Positions 1 to 11,560 of a stretch of DNA of 64,000 bases are shown here, piece by piece. The stretch comes from Avena insularis (taxonomy: Eukaryota; Streptophyta; Magnoliopsida; Poales; Poaceae). How positions within the stretch are numbered: position 1 is the first letter of the stretch; each line of letters starts with the position of its first letter. Below the pieces are notes generated by a model, which saw only the letters and a list, made by a program, of their open reading frames with translations, was not told where the DNA came from and did no database searches. Where the stretch lies: assembly GCA_023614405.1 (NCBI GenBank), contig CM042696.1:336155211-336219210 (forward strand). The letters are read 5' to 3'. The position numbers were made by a program, and so were the translations under genes.

Positions 1-1921
1 AAGAAACCGTTTGATGTGTATTGTGATGCATCCAAGATTGGTCTCGGATGTGTATTGATGCAAGAAGGAAAAGTCATCGCATATATGTCTCAACAACTGA
101 AGCAGCATGAGTAAAACTATCCTACCCATGATCTTGAATTAGCAGTCATAGTTTTGGCACTGAAGACATGACGTCATTACCTTATGGGTAATCGCTGTGA
201 GATTTACTGAGATCATAAAAGCTTGAAGTACATTTTCACTCAGAAGGAGCTGAATATGAGGCAAAGGAGATGGATAGAGTTAATTAAGGTTTATGACCTT
301 GACATTCACTATCACCCCGGCAAAGCCAATGTGGTAGCGGATGCTCTTAGCAGAATACCATGTAGACTAAACACTATGATCAAGGAGAAGCAACCAAGTT
401 TGTATGAGGAGTTGGAGCAGTTTAGAATTGAGCTAGTTAGCCAAGGATTCTTAGCTAGCATTGAACTTCAACCCACTTTTATTAGCCAAATCAAGGAAGC
501 ATAGAAGGGAAATGAAAGTATCGACGGAATCAAGCGTCGTATTGGTACAGGAAAGGTACCTGGATTCACCGAAGACGAAGAAGGAGTTCTGTGGTACAAA
601 GAACGTATCTGTGTGCCAGCAGATTCGGAGCTGAAGCATGTCATCATGCAAGAAGCTTATGATACTCTTTATTCTATCCACCCCGGAGGAATGAAGATGT
701 ATCAGGATTTGAAGGAGCAATTTTGGTGGCACAAGATGAAGAGAGAAATCGGAAGCTACATCGCCAAGTATGATATCTGTCAGAGAGTCAAAGCAGAACA
801 TCAGAGACCCGCCGGACTATTGCAATCATTGCAGATTCCGGAATGGAAATGGGATTCCGTCGGAATGGACTTTAGCACCGGTTTGTCTACTTCTAGTAGG
901 GGAAATGACTCAATCTGGGTTATTGTTGATAGACTGTCCAAGGTTGCTCATTTTATACCGGTCAAGACAACCCACCAGAGTTCGAAGCTAGCAGAGTTGT
1001 ACATTGCTAGAATTGTTAGTCTGCATGGAACCCCCAAGACCATAGTATCGGATCGAGGAACCCAATTTACCTCGAGATTTTGGCAGAAAGTCCAAGAAGG
1101 ACTAGGAACCAAGTTGAATTTCAGCACAGCTTATCACCCGCAAACCGATGGACAGACTGAAAGAGTCAACCAAATCTTAGAAGATATGTTGAGAGCTTGT
1201 GTGTTAGAGTATGGATCAAAAAGGGAAGATTGTCTACCTTTTGCAGAATTCTCATATAACAACAGTTATCAAGCCAGTTTGCAAATGGCACCATTTGAGT
1301 TCTTATACGGAAGGAAGTGTCGTACCCCTTTGAATTGGTCGCAAGTAGGAGAGAGTCAGATTTTTGGACCCGACATTCTCCGAGAAGCCGAAGAGAAGGT
1401 TCACAAAGTTCGTGAGCACCTCAAGACCGCCCAATCCAGACAGAAGAGTTATGCTGACAAGAGAAGGAGAGACCTGCCTTTTAATGTTGGAGATTTTGTG
1501 TATCTCAAGGTTTCACCATTGAAAGGAACACAACGTTTTAGTCTAAAAGGAAAGTTAGCCCCTAGATATCAGACCCTTCAAGATTCTGAATCGCCGAGGA
1601 GAAGTATCGTATCAACTAGAACTGCTTGAAGAGATGTCAGCCATCCACAATGTGTTCCATATCTCGTTACTTCGCAAATGCCTAGAAGTAACGAAGAAGA
1701 CCGAAGTTTTCAAGAACACCGATCACCGAGCTATGGATATCAACAAGGATCTGACGTATCGTGAAGTGCCTATCCGTATCTTGGAGGAAGCCTATAGAAC
1801 CACCAGGACCTGGAGTATCAAGTTTCTCAAGATTCAGTGGAGCAACCATACCGAAGAAGAAGCCACTTGGGAGCGAGAAGATTACATTAGGACAGAGTTA
1901 CCAGATCTCTTTAGTTCCTAG
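1..1921 (+). pseudogene. pol remnant of E: RNase H, integrase, chromodomain
   Basis: Read through in one main frame this gives RNase H (about 1-360, including VYCDASK and the ADALSR end), an integrase zinc region (about 610-800), the integrase core with acidic residues in VGMDF, VSDRGTQF and GQTERVNQ, and a C-terminal chromodomain-like segment (about 1634-1918). The codon after GHE-like text near 113 is a stop; others lie near 168, 210 and 502-504. A 2-base loss near 1566 relative to C shifts the frame before the last segment, which restarts at 1634. In the zinc region one His and one Cys of the HHCC set are Tyr (AYDTLYSIH, AKYDICQ). The gene is clearly dead. The final TAG is 1919-1921. Confidence 0.92.
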
Positions 1922-1956
1922 TTTTTTTTCTTAAATATCGGGACGAGATTTTGTTT

Positions 1957-1969
1957 AAGTGGTGAAGGT
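1957..1969 (+). other. Polypurine tract of E (degenerate)
   Basis: The purine-rich run aagtggtgaaggt lies directly before the LTR start TGTAACACCC. The same place in C has a cleaner purine run. It would prime plus-strand DNA synthesis; two T residues show decay. Confidence 0.7.
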
Positions 1970-3209
1970 TTGTAACACCCCAAAACTTTAATCCAATTTA
2001 TCAAGATCCAAATCACCCAATTTAGGGTTAATAAAAACGTTTTCCATTTAAAATATTTAAGCATTCATATGTGTGTTGCATTAAATAGGATTTGATTTGA
2101 ATTGACATGATTGTTTGTTCAAATGGTTGTAAAATGACTCTAAGATGAATGCCACATCATCTAGATCATTCCCAAGCAAAACCCAAAGAAAAAGAAATGA
2201 AATACAATTAATAATGGAAATGCTCACTTTTGCCATTTTAATCAACTAGCCCACTTTGGGTATCCCTAGCGCTCAATTTCCAACAGAAACAAATGTGGAT
2301 CTTTGCACCCCTTACTAGTACAAGTTAAGATGTACCAAGGCCCACTTTGTGATCTTCCAAAAACATTCAAACTCTAAATTTAAATGACATTTGAAAATGG
2401 AATCTAGTTCATATGTATAGATCACCCTTTTTCAAAAACCATCCAAATGAACTCCATTTGACAAATCCTAGCAACCAAAGATGCTTAAGCATGTGATTAA
2501 AAACTCCACCAAATTTCATTTCAAAATTCCAATCTTGATTTCTTTTGGCCATTTTGTCAAACACTTGGTGAGCAAAATCAAACTAGCCTAACTATCACTA
2601 TTTTTGATCAAAATTTGTCGAGCCATTTGAACCCAATTCAATTCCCTTGTCTCCCCTAAACCCAACCAGGCCATCAAGGACCTACCCAATGGCCTAGGAC
2701 CACAATGTCGCGCCATCCCGAAGCCATGCCTGCCGGCCAACTGTGCCCAGCCCGCAGGAGACCACCAGCCTCTCTCCGCCGCTCCAGGAAGGGAGGCGTG
2801 ACCTCACCGCCGTCCATGATCCACCCCACGACCACTGCAAGCCCCTGGACCACCGAGGCCAAGCCCCACACTAAGTCTCTACGCCGCGCCAGCGCACGCC
2901 AGAGCGCCACACGCCGCGCCTCGACCCTGGACCGTGCGCACTGCTCCGCCTTGACCACCTCAACCCGCCAGACACACCCTTACCCCGCCACGTGACCCAC
3001 ATTCGTCGGGAACCACGTCGAGCATCACCTTTCTCTCTCAGAGCGCGCGACGCTCCCGACCGCAATCCACCGCCCCTAGAACTACCATTAAGCCCTAGCT
3101 GACCGCTAGGGAACCGCCCACCATCCACCAACCTTGCCCATGCTGATAGCCCCCTGTGCCGTCGTCACCGAGGAGCTCCGCCCACACCTCTCTGCCGCCT
3201 CGTCGGGCC

Positions 3210-3216
3210 TATATAA
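3210..3216 (+). promoter_or_regulatory. TATA box in LTR of E
   Basis: TATATAA follows a GC-rich stretch and precedes a CT-rich stretch. The equivalent place carries TATAAAA in I (36969), A (17770, minus) and C (43110 and 58253, minus), which supports it as the LTR promoter core. Confidence 0.7.
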
Positions 3217-4332
3217 GGGAGCCTCCCCAGCACAAATTCTTCACACTCTCACACTCCTCTCTCTCCACTGATCCTTCCCCACCTCTCGCCGGAGCAGCTC
3301 GAGCAGCCAACCGCCAGAATTTCACCGGAGATAGCCGCATCAGAGGAGGAGACACTGCTATCGATTTCGTCCACCCCAGCCTCTGCCGTGACTTTTCCTG
3401 AGCCCGCCGTTGTCTCCTCGTTTGTTTGCCTACCTCACCGCACTCGCTGGAGCCCTGGTACGCCCTCACTGCACCCCCACTGAGTCGTTAGGGTTCCACC
3501 TTGCTGGCGACGAGTCCGTCGTCGACGATAGACCCAGCCGTAGATGCTAGCTCTAATCTTACGGTCCATGTTACCTTGTACCGCTTCATGTTTAAAGAGC
3601 CACTGACAGGTGGGACCCCCCAGTCAATAGTCCTCAGCGCCATGGAGTGAATCTGGGCCGGCCCGTTAGTGTTCCCGCGCTGGCCCTGTGATTCAAATTT
3701 AGATTTTTCTTTTTAGACTTAAACTTAGTTCTGTCCCTTAGTTTGAAATTCAATTCAAAGAGTTTACAAATCCAAATTGAATGATTCCAATTTTTTTGGA
3801 AAGGTAATTAAAAACTCTATCCAAGCCCGTTGGATTTAAATCATTTAGAGTTATAGATCTCTCCTAGATAAAATAACAAGACATAAGCTTTTTCACATTC
3901 AAACATTTTTACAAAATCAACCATAATAGCTTTTGAGTAGATTTCCAACTCTCAAAAATCACATTTAACCATACCTATCTGAATATGTAATAATATTGAG
4001 GTTTGCATGCAGTGCCTTTGGACTAGTACCAAAATAATGCTATATAGGCATTTCTAGTCACTTTAAATCATTAAATATTAAACTTAAACTTATTAAAATG
4101 TGATCCAACATTTAAATCATATTCCCATGTATTAGAATATGTGGTGATGACATGTGTCCATATGATCCCATATTTTAATTGGAGAATATTAAATCTTAGT
4201 TAATTTCAATGAGTAGAAATTACTATTCTCAAATAAACTAAATAAAACTAGTTCATTAAACCTTGTGATGTTTGTGATGATCAAATGTGTGCCTTAGAGT
4301 GCTAAATAGACTAGTTAAGTATTGTTTGTTGA

Positions 4333-4515
4333 TTGTGTATTCCGTATGTATTTATAGACAATAGTACCGACCAAGTCTACGAGGAGGAGGAGTTCTACCC
4401 CGAAGAAGACGAGGAGAATTTCAACCACTGCACCAACCAAGGCAAGATATTGTTAGCCAGCTATTATTGGCAAGCTAACCCTTTCAAGCTAGATAACCTA
4501 AGAAAGATGCATTAG
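4333..4515 (+). other. Short acidic open frame in G1 LTR
   Basis: A 60-codon frame contains a run of Glu/Asp (YEEEEFYPEEDEENFNH) followed by CTNQGK. The same frame, with the same acidic run and NFNHCTNQGK-like end, is readable in I (38082-38315) and on the minus strand in A (near 16545-16625) and both LTRs of C (near 41895-41970 and 57040-57125). I do not recognise a family. It may be a translated leader ORF or an effect of a purine-rich RNA element. The repeated preservation is what is seen; a protein product is not shown. Confidence 0.4.
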
Positions 4516-4998
4516 GCATGCTTTGTTTATACCATTTGACTTATATCTACTCCAAGTTTATTTACAATCTTTACTTTCTTTACTTTACCAAAGTTCCTTA
4601 CTTTGTTTATAGGTAGCATAAAGAGTATAAAACTCGACCTATCTAGTTAGACTTAGATGTCATTCTATGGCATGAGATTGATATTAGCATCCCACATTAG
4701 TGAACACTCTTAACTTAGTAGTTTAGAGCTAAACCAAAACTTGATCACTTTAGATGGGAATACTTGGTGAAAATGACTTGTGAAAACCTTGGAATGATGA
4801 GTCATTCTATTGAGATGTTTTGACATGTGTTGAGAAACACAAATGGTTTATGATGATGATGAAAAGCTTGAGGCATGAGCCTTAGCCCCTTTTTAAAAAC
4901 TGATGGTTGGGTTCGGATGCGATACCATTCCAATTTTACCGTACAAACACAATACCTGAATTCGGTAAGGCTTAGCCGGAAGTTTATATGCATTAGTA

Positions 4999-5328
4999 TT
5001 GGTTCCCTCGCGGGAGAGGTTTGAGCTGAGGCTACCTCTCAATGTTGTCCACCTATGCAGTGCCCAGGATGGCAGATGGCCATGGCTGGGAGGCCAAGCT
5101 CATAGGAGAGGTGCTTATACTAGAATGTGTAACGGAAAGGTTATGTTTGATTATCTGTATACTAAGTATGATGATTCAGGGTTATCCCTGACAGATGTAT
5201 CGAATTTTGTTGTGAAAGTGTACCACCTCTGCAGAGTGTCAAACTATTCGAATAGCCGCGTCCACGGTTATGGACAGTTGGAGTGGCCATACTATTCCGT
5301 TGTCAGATGTTTTCCAAATGAATTGTGA
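4999..5328 (+). other. Conserved open frame over the LTR palindrome module
   Basis: A 109-codon frame ends in a block also open in I (38906-39151), A (15620-15865, minus), C 3' LTR (40972-41175, minus) and C 5' LTR (56121-56324, minus). Shared pieces include GKVMFDYLHTKYDD, VVKVYHLCRVSNYSNSRV and a C-terminal VVRCF. No domain is recognised. In the other LTR family (L, near 49260-49320) the underlying palindromes persist but the frame contains a stop, so constraint may act on the nucleic acid. Confidence 0.35.
5227..5262 (+). promoter_or_regulatory. Palindrome module in LTR of E
   Basis: Three adjacent inverted repeats are seen: CTCTGCAGAG (5227-5236), CTATTCGAATAG (5244-5255), and a CCGCG...CGG-type repeat just after. 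The central 12-mer is a perfect palindrome also present in A (15696-15707), I (39064-39075) and L (49281-49292), and with one change in C (41045-41056, 56194-56205). Its role is unknown; a structured RNA or a protein-binding site in the transcribed LTR are possibilities. Confidence 0.5.
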
Positions 5329-5860
5329 CATGACTTGACCACAACATGGTTGTGACTATGACAACTAAGTTCCAACTTAGGTGTTTTCAACCCTTATTTT
5401 ATCTTTCTTTGTTTCTGAACTCAGCTTAGGTTTCAAACTTAACTTTACAAATAAACTTAGAACTTAGCATTCCTACTAGAACTACCTTACTTGTTAGTGA
5501 TAGTTTGCGAGTACTTAAAGAGTACTCATGCCTTTTGTCCCTGGCTATTCCCGTGGCCAGACTATGAGGAGGACTACCCTGAAGGAGGACAGTGGGAAGG
5601 CTACGACAACTAGCATCATCTCCCATCGTCAGCATTGCCTGTGACACTAAAGATGGAGCCCACCGCTATGCTATTTATTCCGATACTTGTTGTTACTAAG
5701 ACTGGATCATGTGATCCTTTATTTGTGTAAGACCTTATTATGGTTTGTAATGGATGATGTACTGTGATATCCAATCTGTTATGTCTCGCAAAAATGGTAA
5801 TCCTGGGATTGTGATGTATGGCATAACAGGCATCTAGGATTAAAAATCCGGGTGTTAACA

Positions 5861-6751
5861 CCTAGTGGGGGGTGTCTATTTTACAATATGCGGATGATAG
5901 AATCATCTTCATGGAACATAACCATGATATGGATATGAACATGAAACTGATTCTCAGTGTTTTTGAACAACTTTTAGGTCTAAAAATCAATTTTCACAAA
6001 AGCGGATTATTCTATTTTGGGAAAGCCAAACTAGAAGAGGATCATTATCATAATCTTTTTGGTTGTGAGATAGGATCATTCGCTTTTAGATATTTGGGAA
6101 TACCTATCTGTTACCGCAAACTAAAGAATGGCGAGTGGAAACCCATCGAAGATAGATTCGAGAAAAAGCTAGATAGTTGGATTGGGAAAATGCTTTCGTA
6201 TGGAGATCGTCTTGTCCTCATTAATTCGGTTTTAACGAATCTTCCAATGTTTTTATTATCATTCTTTGAAGTACCAAAACGGAAATACTTTTGGAGATCG
6301 AGATTCTACAGATCGAGATTCTTTTGGCAAAATGATGATCACAAACGGAAATACAGGCTTACGAAGTGGAACATTGTTTGTAACCAAAAGATCAGGGGGG
6401 ACTAGGTATTGATGTTTTGGAATTGAAAAATAGATGTCTTCTGAAAAAGTGGTTATAGAAGATTCTGGAAGGGGAGGGAGTTTTGCATGAGCTGATTCAT
6501 AATAAATATTTACAAACTAAAAGTTTAACTCAGGTTAAGGTGCATCCTTCAGACTCACCTTTCTGGAAATGTTTATTGAAAGTTAAAGAAGACTTCTTCA
6601 GTAGAGGTCAATTTCAGGTTGGCAATGAAAAAAAACCCAATTTTGGGAAGACATATGGCTTGGGATGCTACCCTAGCGGTGCAATATTCGTCATTGTATA
6701 ATATTGTGTAGAAGAAAGAGGCCACAATGGCCAATGTCTTCTCTATCATAC
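5861..6751 (+). mobile_element. LINE (non-LTR retrotransposon) fragment
   Basis: This stretch encodes the catalytic and downstream part of an L1-type reverse transcriptase (next entry) and continues in broken frames to about 6750. There, residues resembling LYNIV...KEATMANVF are visible before the sequence turns into G1 LTR sequence. The 5' part of the LINE is absent because E sits directly before it. No poly(A) tail is seen at the right edge, so that edge is a rearrangement and not the natural LINE end. Confidence 0.85.
5872..6405 (+). pseudogene. LINE reverse transcriptase fragment
   Basis: The frame opens with SILQYADDRIIFMEH, which holds the YADD catalytic motif of plant L1-like reverse transcriptases. 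It continues through KINFHKSGLFYFGK, the FRYLGIPI motif and the SYGDRLVLINSVLTNLP motif. All are typical of the palm end and thumb of this family. An internal duplication of RSRFY/RSRFF is seen near 6294-6325. The frame stops at 6403-6405. The downstream text LKNRCLLKKW and a second open piece at 6483-6701 belong to the same protein in shifted frames. The upstream RT and endonuclease parts are missing. Confidence 0.9.
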
Positions 6752-7317
6752 CTAACAGAAACAATTCTATTTCTTTTCTCACCTTGCTAGACCAAGTGAA
6801 AATGAACACAAGTGAACTTCCAAGACTTACCAGAACATATTCAAATCCATTTGAGGGAATTTTCAAATTTGAATCTAGTGTATGCATCAAGATAGCCATT
6901 TTTCCAAAACCCTCAAAACCTTCTCCACTTAGCAAACCTTTGCAACCAGAGACACTCAAGCATATGACCAACACACCCACCAAAAAGAATTTAAAAATTC
7001 AAATGCTTATTTCATGCAGCCATTTGATTGAGCACTTAGCAGGCACAATACAGATATACCAACTATACAGTGTTTTGATCAACCTTGTGATCATCCTTGT
7101 ACTCGACCCAGCCTCTCTCACTCACCCATGATCGCCCAAGTACCAGTCCGTGCAGTGGAGCCTCTCTCACTCGCCAATTGGACCAGTGCCAGCCCGTACC
7201 CGAGCGTGCCATGCCGGCCGGACATGGACACGATGCCACAAGCCTCGCCACCCTCACCCATGATGTCTAGAAGGTAGCCCTGACCTCACCGCACCCGCCA
7301 GCGTACGCTGATGGCTC
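6752..7317 (+). repeat. G1 LTR fragment F
   Basis: The sequence parallels the upstream part of the E LTR (about 2280-2860): the aacagaaacaa segment, the run about values of lower AT content, and the start of the GC-rich half (gacctcaccgc). It is more diverged than A, C or I. It stops at the edge of element S. The 72-134 codon frames here are not convincing as genes. Confidence 0.65.
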
Positions 7318-7342
7318 AATGCACGGCGCCCAGAAAAATGCT

Positions 7343-8935
7343 TGATGGCGCTGTTGATGTAGAGCTCGTTGGGAATCCCAAGAGGAAGGTATGATGAGCA
7401 TAGCAGCAAGTTTCCCTCAGATATGAAACCAAGGTTTAATCGAACCAGTAGGAGCAAGGAAACACCTCAAAGGTGTTACTAGCTGAGCTTTGGCAGGGCG
7501 CACTACCGATGCTAGTAGCAACGTGGAGACCTGCACAACACAACCACAGAACTTTGTCCCCAACTTGCGATGAGGTTGTCAATCTCACCGTGTTTTACGG
7601 AAAACAAAGGATTAAACGTATCGAATGGAAAGAAGTAAAAGTTTACATAAAGTAAACACAAAGCAGTAAAAGATTGTAGATTATATGTAAAAGACAAGGA
7701 CCGGGATCCATAGTTCACTAGAGGTGGCTCTCCTTAAGATAGATAACATGCTGGGTGAACAAATTACAGCGGGGCAATTGGGAAACACCGAGAAAGCAAT
7801 ACATGCATATACTAATCATCTTGACTCCTTTGAGACTTGATTGGGAAATACAACATAATACATAGACCGCCATCCAACTGCATCTATGACTAATAATCCA
7901 CCTTCAGGTTATCATCCGAACCCCCTCCAGGATTAAGTTGCAAGCAACAGATTATTGCTTTACGAACTGCGTGTAAAAGTAAACAATACGATTGTTCTAT
8001 GAACAAAGGATTGTTGTTTTCTCCCTAGTAGCAATAGCACATCTAGTACCTTAGAGATTTCTGTCACTTCCCCAGATTACCAGAGGCATGAACCCACTAT
8101 CGAGCATAAATACTAACTCTTGGAGTTGCTAGCATATACTTGGCCAAGATAGCTACTAACAGCGGAAAGCATGCAAGATCTCAAATAACAAAGACATGAT
8201 AGAATCAATAATCAATCTAAAATAGCATCTCAATATCCATCAGATCCCCGCAAACACAACATGTACGAATTACAAATAGATGATCTTGATCATGAACGGA
8301 GCTCACAAGATCTAAACATGAAAGCACAAAGGAGGAGAAACCAGCCATCTAGCTACTACATGGATCCATAGTCCAAGGATGAACTACTCACGCATCACAT
8401 CGGAGGCTTGCATGGTAATGAAGAAGGCCTCCAGGGTGAATTCCCCTCTCCGGCAGGGTGCCGGGAAGAGCTCTAGATCCCTCCCGATCTAGGGATGGAG
8501 ATGACGGCGACTACAGACTCTTTCGTGGATTTTTGATCGGGTACTTAGGGTTTTCGTCCCGAAGGCAACTTATAGGCGGAAGGATAGGCCGAGGGCGTGT
8601 CGGGAGCGGCCACACCACCCCCTGGCACGGGCCAGGCCTGGCCGCACGGCCAGGTGGTGTGGTGGCTCCCTGGCCCTTCTCCGTCTCGTATTCTGGCACT
8701 TGATCCCTTCTAGAAAAATAGGCACTTTGGCTTTTGTCCCGTCCAATTCCGAGAATATTCATTTTCTGACTTTCCGAAAAACAAGAAAACAAAAGCAGCT
8801 AGCACTGTGGCTCCTGTTAATAGGTTAGTCCAAGAAATCATATGAAAAGTACTCCAAAGTTGGAACAAAACACAAGAAAGTGGATAAAACCAAGCATGTA
8901 ACATCAAAAATTATAGATACATTTGCAATGTATCA
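7343..8935 (-). repeat. LTR of S (1593 bp)
   Basis: Read on the minus strand it begins TGATACATTGC and ends ...GCCATCA, followed by agcatttttc and TGGGCGCCG, the spacing expected between this LTR type and a tRNA-Asp PBS. It is homologous to solo LTR Q: both contain GATTTCTTGGACTAACC and a GC hairpin whose arms are CCACACCACC (8610-8619) and GGTGGTGTGG (8653-8662). A TATAAG-type box lies near 8566-8573 on the minus strand. Confidence 0.85.
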
Positions 8936-8950
8936 ACATCCCCAAGCTTA
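8936..8950 (-). other. Polypurine tract of S
   Basis: On the minus strand TAAGCTTGGGGATGT directly precedes the LTR start, after a segment reading gacgagcaggag. A similar AAGCTTGGGGGAG run closes the window in D. Confidence 0.7.
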
Positions 8951-11560
8951 ACTCCTGCTCGTCCTCGAGTAGGTAAGTGATAAAAAGAAAGAATAATTTT
9001 TGAGGTGACATGCATCATCAAAGACTTGATCAAAGTATTTGCAAAACATTCAAGGCTGGGATCATAGTACTTCAATCATCACATGAAAGACAAAGTTCTA
9101 GCAATAAGACAAAGAAACTATGATGCACCATGAAAAGGCACAAACAAAAGATTCATGAATAACATGCTTTGCAAGATGTTTGTTTGTTTCACATAAAGAA
9201 AACATAGCATAATAGTATTCAGCTTGTCCCTCAATAGAGTAGCAAATATAAATGCATAGGACACCTTCAAAGTTCATAAGAGTGACTAGATACAATAGTT
9301 TCAAACAAGCAATGTTATGCATCAATCAACTAGTCTTGGGACAATGCACATAGAACTAAGAATGGCCACTATGCTCTCAAAGTAGGTGCATAAAGATAGA
9401 AGGTGGAGACTCAATATAATGGTGGAATAAAGGCCTTTTGTAAAAGGAAGCAGGGATTCAAGTCTCATAAAGAGTTTCCAAAAATTATGGTACTTAATAG
9501 CTTTTAGCTCTCATTGCCCCTATCATAAGCATCTTGAAGTGATTAAGGTTAAAGTGAACAAACTATGGTGTACATGCTTGACGAAGTATAAGTCAGAAAT
9601 CTCATGTCCCTTGTATACGAGGGCCTCTCCTCATGCTACTCAAGTTCAGTCACCGGTAAGTTCTTGTCATTGTAAGTACATGTGTATCATAGAGATTCGC
9701 CAACGGGGTACCCCTTGCCCGATGATACAGAAGAATCCCCATATCAAAATGACAAGGCAAGCAGACAGCGAGCATCTCAGCATTCTTCTTATTTACCATG
9801 GGAATATGGTTCTTTTTTCTCTCTTTCCTCTTTTGATAGTATCTTTTTTTTCTCAATATAGGACTCTTTTTTTATAAGAAGAATGCTTCATAGACAACTC
9901 ATTATGGTTACGCTGCAAGTTCCCACCATGTCAGCATGGATTAGACCAGCGGCCCAGGCGTTTCTCTAAAACATATACATAACTCCATGGACTTACAAGC
10001 TCACCTTTCATTTCACACTGACGACATCCATATACAAAAGAGCATGATATCAACTAGGTACAAGTACCAAGTGCAATGTTGAAAGCGTTCCAAATGAAAG
10101 CATGGTTCTGCTAATTCCCAACAAATAAGTGCAAGCATATAAAACATAGACGACACGATGGTTCAAGTTTATTAAGGGCAAATAAAGTAAAGTGTGCCTT
10201 CAAGTTCGTGAGAGCTTTAATCACTAATTGTCTCATAACAAGAGGAAGGTAAACAAAAGCATGAATATACTTGGAATAGCATAAGCTAGTAGGTAGGTAT
10301 GGTGGACTCTATGGAATAACTTGGTTTAGGGAGTTGGATGCATGAGGGGAACTCATACTTGGTTGTGGAGGCTAGCAAAAGACTGGGAGCGACAAACTAA
10401 GAGAGCAATAATGGCCATAATCATGCAGAGCGACAAAACATCATTGATCAAAGCATAACGTGATACTACAAGTTGTAAACTAAAGGATCCTAAAGGCTGT
10501 GGTGACTGGAGATAGTCATAACATGGTGTGAGCATGTGCCAATTCAACCCAAATAAAGCATCAAAGGAGAGTACCACTATACTATGCTTTAATATGCTAA
10601 AACAACACATGATTCATCCAAGGCACATTAAGTAATCTCAATTGTTTATAACAAGTCATGCTACAACAAAGAATACTAAGCATAAAGCCAAAACAATATC
10701 AAGCATGGCATGACAAAGCATAGGCCACAGTCAAAAACGAGCTCTTTTTACCACATAAGTATGAACTTTTCCTACTCTTTTCCAAACCAAACCAAACTAT
10801 TCGCAAAACAAAGTATGAAAGAGGGGGTCCAACCAACTTATTCAGAAAACTAAGCAAACCAAGCAAACTAAAAACCAAAACAAAAAGGAAAAAGAAGATG
10901 CTCCAAGAAAAACACAACTGTGCATGAAACAATAAAAATGAAGCGTTTGGAAGAAACCTGAGATTTTTATTGATGATGAAGGGGAATGCCTTGGGCATCC
11001 CCAAGCTTTGACGCTTGTACTTCTTGGATATTTCTTGGGGTGACACGCGTGGCATCCCCAAGCTTGAGCTTTAGTCCATCCTTCATCTCATTACTCATTC
11101 CTTCCATACACCTGAAATTTTTCCTTCATACAAAACTTCACACAATCTCATTAGCAACATTAGTGCACTTAAGATAAATAAGTCTTAAGGTTCAGTTATA
11201 ACACCAAATAAATTTTCATTAGAACACTAGCTACTTTAGCACTTCCCTCAAAAATCTCAATTCCCCAAAGGAACTCAAGAAGGAACTAACAAGAAGCAAA
11301 TGCAGAAAATGGCAGAAATCTGTCAAAACAGACCACCAGGTAAAGACGAATTTGTTTGAAGACCTTCTGTTTCTCAAATCAAAAAGTGTTGAACTAACGA
11401 AAGTTATATAACAACCTAGGGCAGAAGCACAAAAAATTACAGCTCAATACGACATACAGAGCTCTCTAAGGAATTTTTATGGTGAAGCACAAATATCTGT
11501 TTCGGGACAGCAACTTTCCCAATCATTACTTCACTCTCATTAGAGGTTACTCTTGGCACA
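8951..11560 (-). other. Internal non-coding region of S
   Basis: About 2.6 kb without a convincing long frame; the pieces of 60-120 codons do not match any retrotransposon protein I know. On the minus strand, a motif aagcttggggatgcc occurs twice near 10990-11065, close to the corresponding part of D. The right edge near 11560 joins directly into the reverse transcriptase of A. No gag or pol is present, so S looks non-autonomous. Confidence 0.6.

Larger units (their letters stand above)
1..5860 (+). mobile_element. Ty3/gypsy element E (family G1), 3' part
   Basis: This is the downstream part of an LTR retrotransposon cut by the window edge: RNase H, integrase and chromodomain remnants, a degenerate polypurine tract, then a complete 3' LTR. 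Its pol proteins are close to those of element C (50316-52140, minus strand), and its LTR matches those of A, C and I, so all belong to one chromovirus-like family. Five bases after the LTR (cctag) would be the target duplication, but the other side lies outside the window. The sequence that follows is a LINE reverse transcriptase, so E appears to have inserted into a LINE. Confidence 0.93.
1971..5860 (+). repeat. 3' LTR of E (family G1, 3890 bp)
   Basis: The LTR starts TGTAACACCC and ends GGTGTTAACA, so it has TG...CA termini. It is layered: an AT-rich 5' part, a GC-rich promoter half around 2660-3540 with a TATA box at 3210, an AT-rich centre, a short acidic open frame near 4333, a palindrome module at 5227-5262, an inverted repeat GAGTACT/AGTACTC at 5509-5527, and the terminus. 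The same order is found in A, I and both LTRs of C. The small GC-rich open frames at 2674-3131 look like composition effects. Confidence 0.92.
7324..11560 (-). mobile_element. LTR element S, recombinant or truncated
   Basis: On the minus strand the order is: internal sequence (11560 to 8936), a polypurine-like run, one LTR (8935 to 7343), and then only the first bases of a leader with a PBS-like TGGGCGCCG (7324-7332). A single LTR with internal sequence on one side and a PBS on the other is what unequal recombination in a tandem element, or a broken element, leaves. The internal part matches the internal part of D (about 62690-63150), including the tgtcccgaaacag segment. Neither outer edge shows a target duplication. 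Confidence 0.8.

Noticed and set aside
451..801. 116-codon minus-strand frame in E
   Set aside because: Shadow of the integrase frame on the other strand; the same shadow appears opposite C (51507-51788).
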